Shown here: positions 8,452-12,159 of the stretch, in pieces
Position numbering within the stretch: the stretch's first letter is position 1
Layout: every line of letters starts with the position of its first letter
Assembly: GCA_910588795.1 (NCBI GenBank)
Contig: CAJURI010000067.1
Location: forward strand, 1 to 12,159
Direction: 5' to 3'
DNA length: 12,159 bases
DNA from: an uncultured Duncaniella sp.
GTDB lineage: Bacteria; Bacteroidota; Bacteroidia; Bacteroidales; Muribaculaceae
Position numbers and translations under genes: made by a program
The notes under the pieces: model-generated
What the model was told of the DNA's origin: nothing
Databases searched by the model: none
Seen by the model: the letters and a program-made list of their open reading frames with translations, nothing else

Positions 8452-9402
8452 ATGAACAGTATGTGCAGGATGGCTCTTTTGGCTGTTTTGACTGTGATGT
8501 CGGTATCATCGTGTGTGACTGACAGTGGCACGGCTGATATACGGCGTCTTGATCTTGAAATTTCTCATGGTATTGTACCGCAGGATTCTGTTATGTACAA
8601 AGCTACTGAAAAATTGTTTGAGATATGTGATTACGGACCTGTATATCCGCTTAGTATTTTCGATTATGCCGATAAGTCCTCCATAAGAGAACATCGTGAT
8701 GCAGTGGAGAAAGAGTTTGCCGATATGGATCGTGAGAAAAAATCGCTCGGCAAGCTTTTTAGCAGAATACGCAGGCTATTGCCTGGAGCTGAAATACCTG
8801 TGGTGTTTACCATAATATCTCCATACACGCAGTCAATCTTTGTGGTTGACTCTGCGGTATATCTGGGACTGAACCATTATCTTGGCACAGATTATCCTCT
8901 TTATGAATCGTTCCCTGATTATGTGCGGCGATTAAAGGTGCGTGGCCGTATCCCTGTCGATATGGCTGAGGCTATAATACGTACTTCGTACCCGTTCCGC
9001 CCGACGAGCGATTATCCTCAGGCTTTATCCAGAATGGCATATGAGGGCGCGGTTGCGGAAGCTGTGATGCAAGTGGCGGATGTCAATGAGCAGGAGTCTC
9101 TCGGATACAGTGACGATGATTATTCATGGCTTCGAGACAATGAACATGATATATGGGATATCATAGTGGGGAAGAAGATGCTTTTCAGCAGTGACACTGA
9201 CATCATCCGGTCGCTTATCGGTGTAGGACCGACGACTAATGTGATATCTCCCTCTTCTCCCGGCAGAGCAGGACGCTATGTGGGGCATCGGCTTGTGCAG
9301 TCTTATCTTGATGCAAACCGGTCGGCGTCTCTCGAGTCTCTTTTTTCACATGAATTCTACGATAATCCCTCTCTGCTATCTTTAGCCGGGTATAATCCGT
9401 AG
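8452..9402 (+). CDS. GldB-like lipoprotein
   Basis: The 316-aa protein begins with a lipoprotein signal whose lipobox is VSSC (Cys21), so it should be lipid-anchored in the cell envelope. The body resembles the Bacteroidetes GldB family. Conserved-looking stretches are IISPYTQSIFVVDSAVYLGL (121-140), NHYLGTDYPLYESFPDYVRR (141-160), a middle helix LSRMAYEGAVAEAV (192-205), and a C-terminal PGRAGRYVGHRLVQSYL (270-286). GldB was first described in gliding flavobacteria, where it is needed for gliding and chitin use. Non-gliding Bacteroidales also carry it, so motility should not be assumed. The assignment rests on recalled family patterns without a search. ATG 8452 is used; ATG 8461 would also leave a workable signal. 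No clear terminator follows. Confidence 0.75.
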   Translation: MNSMCRMALLAVLTVMSVSSCVTDSGTADIRRLDLEISHGIVPQDSVMYKATEKLFEICDYGPVYPLSIFDYADKSSIREHRDAVEKEFADMDREKKSLGKLFSRIRRLLPGAEIPVVFTIISPYTQSIFVVDSAVYLGLNHYLGTDYPLYESFPDYVRRLKVRGRIPVDMAEAIIRTSYPFRPTSDYPQALSRMAYEGAVAEAVMQVADVNEQESLGYSDDDYSWLRDNEHDIWDIIVGKKMLFSSDTDIIRSLIGVGPTTNVISPSSPGRAGRYVGHRLVQSYLDANRSASLESLFSHEFYDNPSLLSLAGYNP

Positions 9403-9523
9403 ATGTTTAAAACAGACAGTCGAATATACTGAATCTGTCAAGTTTGTTTAGGAAAGTTATACAGAAAAGGTCTGATTAAGACTGTTTAACTTCGGTGTGC
9501 GGTTTTGTTGCCCATTGTGCGGG

Positions 9524-9531
9524 TAATTTTG
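9524..9531 (+). promoter_or_regulatory. Possible -7 element upstream of the small-gene cluster
   Basis: TAATTTTG at 9524-9531 matches TAnnTTTG. The nearest TTTG (9504-9507) is only 16 nt upstream, shorter than the 20-21 nt of the clear promoters in this window, so support is moderate. The start would fall near 9538, inside the inverted repeat at 9537-9555. Confidence 0.4.
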
Positions 9532-9536
9532 CATGT

Positions 9537-9555
9537 GAAAGTCATATTGACTTTC
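9537..9555. repeat. Perfect inverted repeat at a predicted transcription start
   Basis: GAAAGTCA (9537-9544) and TGACTTTC (9548-9555) are perfect 8-bp arms around TAT. Because the predicted start lies at about 9538, this could be a repressor operator or a 5'-end RNA hairpin. No T run follows that would make it a terminator. Confidence 0.5.
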
Positions 9556-9581
9556 CGTGTAATCTCTTAATATACCCTCAT

Positions 9582-9659
9582 ATGTCATTTATCATCGCTA
9601 TTTTCTGTTTGTTCGCTTGGCTTGGACAGGCTCTCAAAGACGGTGCTAACATCAAGTAA
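9582..9659 (+). CDS. Possible 25-aa hydrophobic micro-protein
   Basis: ATG 9582 opens a 25-codon frame starting MSFIIAIFCLFAWLG and ending in GANIK. Residues 2-15 are a single membrane-like segment followed by a short charged tail. It lies about 44 nt after a predicted transcription start, and 21 nt separate its stop from the next hydrophobic frame. It is too short for homology to be judged by eye, and chance cannot be excluded. The start context (ATGTCATTT, MSF) is repeated at the 148-aa gene at 9876. Confidence 0.3.
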   Translation: MSFIIAIFCLFAWLGQALKDGANIK

Positions 9660-9680
9660 AGAATATAAAACGATACTTCT

Positions 9681-9845
9681 GTGATTGGTATAGTTCTTTG
9701 GGCGATATTGATAATCTTTATTGTCATTTGCGCATGTCCGGGTTTCATAACCGCACTAATCGTCAATACGGCGATCGTAGTGAGTGTGTTCGTGCTTGTA
9801 GCATGGATTGTCCGGAAAGTCAAAAGATGGAGAGTTAGGCAATGA
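9681..9845 (+). CDS. Possible 54-aa two-helix membrane protein (GTG start)
   Basis: From GTG 9681 the frame encodes 54 residues: a hydrophobic helix (about 2-19, VLWAILIIFIVICAC), a short turn with PGF, a second hydrophobic helix (about 22-44), and a basic tail (RKVKRWRVRQ). This strongly hydrophobic layout with a positively charged end is what a small membrane protein looks like. It ends 30 nt before the 148-aa gene. The start is uncertain: no ATG exists after the in-frame stop at 9667-9669. It is in the same frame as the 25-aa ORF upstream, separated by two stops, so a decayed longer gene is an alternative. A minus-strand frame (9578-9928) overlaps it but has no protein-like features. Confidence 0.4.
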   Translation: MIGIVLWAILIIFIVICACPGFITALIVNTAIVVSVFVLVAWIVRKVKRWRVRQ

Positions 9846-9875
9846 AAGCAACGGTCTTGTAAACAAACGTTAGTT

Positions 9876-10322
9876 ATGTCATTTTGGAATTTTATCGGTG
9901 AGTTTGCTGTATTCAATATGATTTGCAATTTATTTTCAGGTAAATCTAAAATTCATCATGCAAGCACATGTCAACCACAATATATTCCCAATCCGCAATA
10001 TGAAGCCCGTATTGAAGAATTGGAGCAGGAAATCAAGGAGTCGGAAAAACGACTTGCCGAATATAAAAAAATAATTGGCAGCAACTTCTATGCCGATTTA
10101 GATGATATTGACGAATTGCAAGACAGGATAGACGAGCTTGAAAGTCAGCTCTATGATTGTGACGTAATGTCAGACCGTCATGATCGTATCCAAGATGAAA
10201 TAAATATGCTTCAAGACCGGATTGACGATATGGAGGATATGGAAGGTATTGACGATATGGAGGTCGATCTGGACTGTTTCAGGGATGATCTATATGACAT
10301 GGATTTTTCCGGCGATGATTGA
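9876..10322 (+). CDS. Hypothetical acidic coiled-coil protein
   Basis: I do not recognise this 148-aa protein. Its N-terminal 20 residues (MSFWNFIGEFAVFNMICNLF) are hydrophobic/amphipathic, possibly a membrane or partner contact, followed by a basic stretch (GKSKIHH). From about 43 to 122 heptad-like leucines and isoleucines predict coiled coil, in three segments (about 43-67, 77-94, 102-122). The motif LQDRID occurs twice (81-86 and 112-117), suggesting an internal duplication. The last 35 residues are very acidic (many Asp/Glu, ending SGDD). No enzyme motif is visible. It follows the 54-aa membrane-protein candidate by 30 nt and faces the recombinase gene tail to tail, so it may be the last gene of a small accessory operon. 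Function unknown. Confidence 0.6.
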   Translation: MSFWNFIGEFAVFNMICNLFSGKSKIHHASTCQPQYIPNPQYEARIEELEQEIKESEKRLAEYKKIIGSNFYADLDDIDELQDRIDELESQLYDCDVMSDRHDRIQDEINMLQDRIDDMEDMEGIDDMEVDLDCFRDDLYDMDFSGDD

Positions 10323-10358
10323 TTGCAGCTCGATTGATATTGCAATCCGTTTATTTTT

Positions 10359-10387
10359 GCGTATGTTACTATACATACAGCGTATGT
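10359..10387. repeat. GCGTATGT direct repeats with an inverted ACATAC between
   Basis: GCGTATGT occurs at 10359-10366 and again at 10380-10387, 21 bp apart. Between them ACATAC (10373-10378) is the inverse of GTATGT. The region lies 37 nt past the coiled-coil gene, overlaps the TATTTTTG at 10352-10359 (a promoter-like -7 word without a good -33), and holds no convincing gene. It could be a two-turn protein-binding site. The statistical support is small. Confidence 0.3.
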
Positions 10388-10461
10388 ACTTATATTCCTT
10401 CAAAAGTGCAGAAGGAGTTGTCTCCAAAGATGGTGAGAATGTTTAATAGAATGCTTTTCCG

Positions 10462-10487
10462 CCACCTGTCAATTGCGTGACAGGTGG
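10462..10487. repeat. 10-bp perfect hairpin between convergent genes
   Basis: CCACCTGTCA (10462-10471) and TGACAGGTGG (10478-10487) form a perfect 10-bp GC-containing stem with a 6-nt loop. It begins 16 nt past the recombinase stop (minus strand) and 140 nt past the coiled-coil gene. Neither strand has a T run after it, so it is not a standard intrinsic terminator. It may still protect 3' ends or mark an element boundary. Confidence 0.55.
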
Positions 10488-10503
10488 TAGAGGAGGAGTC
10501 GGC

Positions 10504-11628
10504 CTATTTTAGCAAATTGTAGCCCTGAATTACGCTTGACTGGAGTACTTTGGCGTATTTTTCAGTCATGGTTACGTTGGAGTGAGCGAGCATCTTGCTC
10601 ACGGTTTCGATTCCGACGCCCTTTGTCAAGGCCCATGTCGCGAAGGTGTGACGGCCCATGTGCATCGTCAGGTTGATGTGCAGCTTCGCCATGCTCGCTA
10701 TGAGCTTCAGCTGGTCGTTGCACTTCTGGTTGCTCATCAGATTGAGGTTGTAGTCATATTTGCGCAATATGGCTATGGCTTTCGGAAGCAGGACTATGGT
10801 GTATGGCATCCCGGTTTTCAGACGCTTGTCACGGATGCAGTAGTCCTCGCCCTGTCTGAACACGTCCGACTTCTTGATCTTCACAAGGTCGGAGTAGGCA
10901 AGACCTGTATAGCAGGAGAAGATGAACATGTCGCGTGCCTTCTCGGTCATGCCGTATAGTTCCAGGAATTCCACTCGGTGGCGTTCCTCCTCGGTGAGAA
11001 ATTTTATGCCTTCCGACTTGCCGCGCGGGATTCTCATGCCGTCGTATGGGTTGGATTCCAGCATCTCGAATTGTATGGCTTCTACGATGTATGGCTTCAG
11101 CCGCTTGTGGTAGCCGTGAACCGACGACTGGGTTGTCACGCGTTTGTGGATGAAATCGTCCCACAGGCGTATGTTCTTCGGCGTAAGGTCGCAGAAGAAA
11201 CGTATGAGCCCGAACTCACGCAGGCACTTGAGCATCACGAGGTGTTGCCGGCGCGTTGACTCCGTCACAGGCCTCATGTATATGCGTTTTTCAAGCCAGT
11301 CGAGGAAGCTTGTTGACGATTCCTGTACTTTTATTTTCTTCAACTTTTTGAGAAGCGAAAGGTCATATTCACCTTTCTTCGAGGCTATCGTTGACATTTT
11401 CCCGTGAATTCCGTCGTAAATGCGTCGGATCTGTTCGTTGAGCCTGTCAGCATCGGGATGGTTGATGACTTCCCTTCCGACCCATTGCTGTTTAAGGACT
11501 GCGACGCCTGTCGAGAGCCGGACTCGCTCGCGGTTGTAGGACACTTCTATCTCAATAGTGCCGGGATTGACAGCCGAAGCATTCTTGCGTCTGTCGAAAA
11601 TTACCTTTATCTGCGGTATTCCTGCCAT
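10504..11628 (-). CDS. Tyrosine recombinase/integrase, Bacteroidetes type
   Basis: This 374-aa protein is a site-specific tyrosine recombinase that breaks and rejoins DNA through a covalent phosphotyrosine, as in integration, excision or inversion. Residues 1 to about 90 look like the arm-DNA-binding domain, about 105-195 like the SAM-like core-binding domain, and about 210-374 is catalytic. Visible active-site residues are Lys271 (RLKTGMP), His323 and Arg326 (HMGRH), His349 (LAHSNVTMTEKY) and nucleophile Tyr358. The first catalytic Arg is replaced by Ala244 (TGLAYSDL). Loss of this Arg is known for Bacteroides integrases such as IntDOT, so activity is plausible. Length and ends look complete. 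No excisionase or mobilisation gene is in view. The start ATG has an A-rich leader, and a good promoter lies about 310 nt upstream with repeats in between. Whether it serves an integrative element or a local inversion is not decided by this window. Confidence 0.93.
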   Translation of the reverse strand: MAGIPQIKVIFDRRKNASAVNPGTIEIEVSYNRERVRLSTGVAVLKQQWVGREVINHPDADRLNEQIRRIYDGIHGKMSTIASKKGEYDLSLLKKLKKIKVQESSTSFLDWLEKRIYMRPVTESTRRQHLVMLKCLREFGLIRFFCDLTPKNIRLWDDFIHKRVTTQSSVHGYHKRLKPYIVEAIQFEMLESNPYDGMRIPRGKSEGIKFLTEEERHRVEFLELYGMTEKARDMFIFSCYTGLAYSDLVKIKKSDVFRQGEDYCIRDKRLKTGMPYTIVLLPKAIAILRKYDYNLNLMSNQKCNDQLKLIASMAKLHINLTMHMGRHTFATWALTKGVGIETVSKMLAHSNVTMTEKYAKVLQSSVIQGYNLLK

Positions 11629-11690
11629 AACTTGTTTTATTTAAGGTTGATACATCCTTTCATGTGAACAGTGTTATACATGAGAAAGCG

Positions 11691-11729
11691 TGTACCACAC
11701 GTCCAAAAAAATGTACCACATGTGTACCA
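11691..11729 (+). repeat. Three TGTACCA direct repeats (left cluster)
   Basis: TGTACCA occurs at 11691-11697, 11712-11718 and 11723-11729, spaced 21 and 11 bp, i.e. two turns and one turn of the helix, so all three face the same side of the DNA. The segment AAAAATGTACCA-N4-TGTACCA (11707-11729) recurs inverted at 11895-11917. The position upstream of the recombinase and the phasing suggest arm-type recombinase sites or operators. Confidence 0.7.
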
Positions 11730-11751
11730 TACACAAGTCTAATGTATGCCG

Positions 11752-11772
11752 GGAGCGTTGTATTGCCGCTCC
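11752..11772. repeat. Inverted repeat, possible recombination core site
   Basis: GGAGCG (11752-11757) and CGCTCC (11767-11772) flank a 9-bp spacer. Two short inverted arms around a 6-9 bp spacer is the shape of a tyrosine-recombinase core site, and it lies between the two TGTACCA clusters. A simple hairpin is the alternative. No functional evidence is available here. Confidence 0.35.
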
Positions 11773-11828
11773 TGAATCTTTTGGAAGTATATAGTCATAA
11801 AGTAGTATGAGCCAACGTCTTGGACGGG

Positions 11829-11867
11829 GCTTGCACGATCAAATGCCCATGTTGCACGGGTGTTGCA
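11829..11867 (+). repeat. Three TTGCA repeats with the same 21/11 spacing
   Basis: TTGCA occurs at 11831-11835, 11852-11856 and 11863-11867 (the last two as TGTTGCA). Their spacing of 21 and 11 bp is identical to that of the left TGTACCA cluster, exactly 138 bp away. The two 7-mers share the form TGT(A/T)(C/G)CA. This may be a second class of binding site or a diverged copy of the first cluster. Confidence 0.5.
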
Positions 11868-11894
11868 AGGTGTGTTGATACTATGGGAAAACTG

Positions 11895-11925
11895 TGGTAC
11901 ATTTATGGTACATTTTTGTGGTACA
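11895..11925 (-). repeat. Three inverted TGGTACA repeats (right cluster)
   Basis: TGGTACA, the inverse of TGTACCA, occurs at 11895-11901, 11906-11912 and 11919-11925 (spacing 11 and 13 bp). The cluster mirrors the left one across a 165-bp spacer (11730-11894). It begins only about 10 nt downstream of the predicted transcription start of the recombinase promoter, so protein bound here could block that promoter. Confidence 0.7.
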
Positions 11926-11941
11926 TCCACGAAATCTGTGC

Positions 11942-11973
11942 CAAAGATAGTGTGCTAAATCGAAACAAACAAA
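11942..11973 (-). promoter_or_regulatory. Promoter directed at the recombinase gene
   Basis: On the minus strand, TTTG (11973-11970) and TATCTTTG (11949-11942) are 20 nt apart and fit the Bacteroidetes consensus fully. Transcription would start near 11935 and run leftward through all the short repeats to the recombinase ATG, giving a leader of about 305 nt. The -33 box lies in a run of three CAAA units (11966-11977, + strand). Confidence 0.65.
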
Positions 11974-11976
11974 CAA

Positions 11977-12096
11977 ATGCTACAAACGGCTATGGTTCGA
12001 AAGGGGAGTGAGCAATAAACCATTCTACCACAGAACGTTGCCGAATTGCTAAACGCTGGCCCGCTGACGGTTACGGACAAGAAAAAGGGCCACTGA
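11977..12096 (+). pseudogene. Short + strand frame interrupted by one stop
   Basis: ATG 11977 opens 13 codons (MLQTAMVRKGSEQ) ending in TAA at 12016-12018. The same frame continues for 25 codons reading TILPQNVAELLNAGPL, then TVTDKKKGH, to TGA 12094-12096. The second part looks protein-like (amphipathic helix then a basic end), but there is no start codon after the TAA. It may be a small gene broken by one base change, or chance. I do not recognise a family. Confidence 0.2.
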
Positions 12097-12107
12097 AAAG
12101 TGACCCT
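12081..12107 (-). terminator. Rho-independent terminator for minus-strand transcription entering from the right
   Basis: Read on the minus strand, AGGGTCACT (12107-12099) pairs with AGTGGCCCT (12094-12086) through a 4-nt loop with one U-G pair, followed by TTTTTC. On the + strand that pair would be a C-A mismatch and there is no T run, so the minus direction is favoured. Just upstream a second hairpin (12113-12135) and an in-frame TAG (12138-12136, preceding codons reading LDYQCKA) suggest that a gene beyond the window edge ends here. Seven codons are too few to call it. Confidence 0.65.
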
Positions 12108-12112
12108 CGTGT

Positions 12113-12135
12113 GATCCGCCTGGGGTTGGCGAATC
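12113..12135 (-). repeat. Second minus-strand hairpin next to the terminator
   Basis: On the minus strand GATTCGCC and GGCGGATC form an 8-bp stem with one U-G pair and a 7-nt loop (AACCCCA). As with the adjacent terminator, the wobble pairs only in minus-strand RNA. It may be part of the 3' end of an RNA or mRNA from the right. It lacks a T-loop, so it is not a tRNA end. Confidence 0.4.
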
Positions 12136-12159
12136 CTATGCTTTGCATTGATAATCAAG

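Larger units (their letters stand above)
11629..12159. other. 531-bp region without a convincing gene: recombinase control/attachment-like region
   Basis: Between the recombinase start and the window end I see no reliable gene. In order it holds a near-palindrome CATGTGAACA/TGTTATACATG (11661-11682), the TGTACCA, TTGCA and TGGTACA repeat clusters, a minus-strand promoter, a short + frame broken by a stop (11977-12096), and two hairpins that suit minus-strand RNA (12081-12135). The density of ordered short repeats next to a recombinase suggests a recombination or control region. This is inference. Confidence 0.5.

Noticed and set aside
9509..9524. Partial likeness of TGCCCAT...CGGGT at 9509-9524 to 11844-11861, considered as a pair of att sites
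   Set aside because: Only 7 and 5 bp match, with different spacing; too weak for a direct repeat.
6124..9559. 12-mer TGACTTTCCGTG present at 9548-9559 (+) and 6135-6124 (-), both within inverted TGACT/AGTCA contexts
   Set aside because: A few identical 12-mers are expected by chance in 12 kb when both strands are compared, so this is not evidence for a shared regulator.
9578..9928. 116-aa minus-strand frame over the small-gene region
   Set aside because: It crosses the start of the 148-aa gene, has no promoter or family features, and the + strand frames here have the hydrophobic pattern of membrane proteins.
10363..10446. 27-aa frame MLLYIQRMYLYS... after the coiled-coil gene
   Set aside because: No ribosome site or good promoter, and it overlaps the GCGTATGT repeats; chance is the simpler explanation.
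11691..11925. Short repeats considered as a CRISPR array
   Set aside because: Units are 7-8 bp with 4-14 bp spacers and occur in both orientations, and no cas gene is nearby.
11739..11930. 63-aa minus frame (GTG start) just after the predicted recombinase promoter
   Set aside because: Its codons simply read through the TGTACCA repeats and the TTGCA array, and its composition is not protein-like.
11820..12011. 63-aa + frame across the repeats
   Set aside because: It is made largely of the repeat units (WYIYGTFLWYI comes from TGGTACA copies), and a promoter lies in it on the other strand.
12108..12159. Possible 3' end of a minus-strand tRNA
   Set aside because: The hairpin has an 8-bp stem and loop AACCCCA and no TTCRA T-loop, and no acceptor partner is visible.

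Overview
The window looks like chromosomal DNA of a Bacteroidales species, possibly Muribaculaceae or a relative. The family guess is an inference. Supporting signs are four promoters of the Bacteroidetes type (TTTG, 20-21 nt, TAnnTTTG), weak or absent Shine-Dalgarno sequences, a GldB-like lipoprotein, a CarboxypepD_reg/plug/beta-barrel outer-membrane protein, an amidase-MCE gene pair, and a Bacteroidetes-type tyrosine recombinase that lacks the first catalytic Arg.

Left part, 1-3230 (+): a promoter drives tRNA-Gly(GCC) and tRNA-Leu(GAG), ending in a strong terminator. mutS (mismatch repair) follows with its own promoter. It converges on the next gene, and a 19-bp symmetrical hairpin with A/T tracts on both sides serves both transcripts.

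Middle part, 3247-9402: on the minus strand, in order of transcription, lie a secreted N-acetylmuramoyl-L-alanine amidase with a C-terminal SPOR-like domain, an MCE/MlaD protein and a 934-aa outer-membrane beta-barrel protein. All three are cell-envelope functions. A GldB-like lipoprotein is transcribed divergently from the amidase. This block reads as ordinary core genome.

Right part, 9403-12159: this looks accessory. It has a possible cluster of very small genes (two hydrophobic micro-ORFs and a 148-aa acidic coiled-coil protein), then a convergent tyrosine recombinase (374 aa, minus). Upstream of the recombinase is a 530-bp region without a convincing gene. It holds a good minus-strand promoter and an ordered set of short repeats: three TGTACCA facing three inverted copies, plus three TTGCA motifs with the same 21/11-bp phasing. 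This resembles arm-type and core sites of an attP-like or invertible region and is the most interesting part of the window. The far right end carries two tandem hairpins, the second with a T tract, that fold best as minus-strand RNA. Another minus-strand transcript therefore probably ends there from beyond the window.
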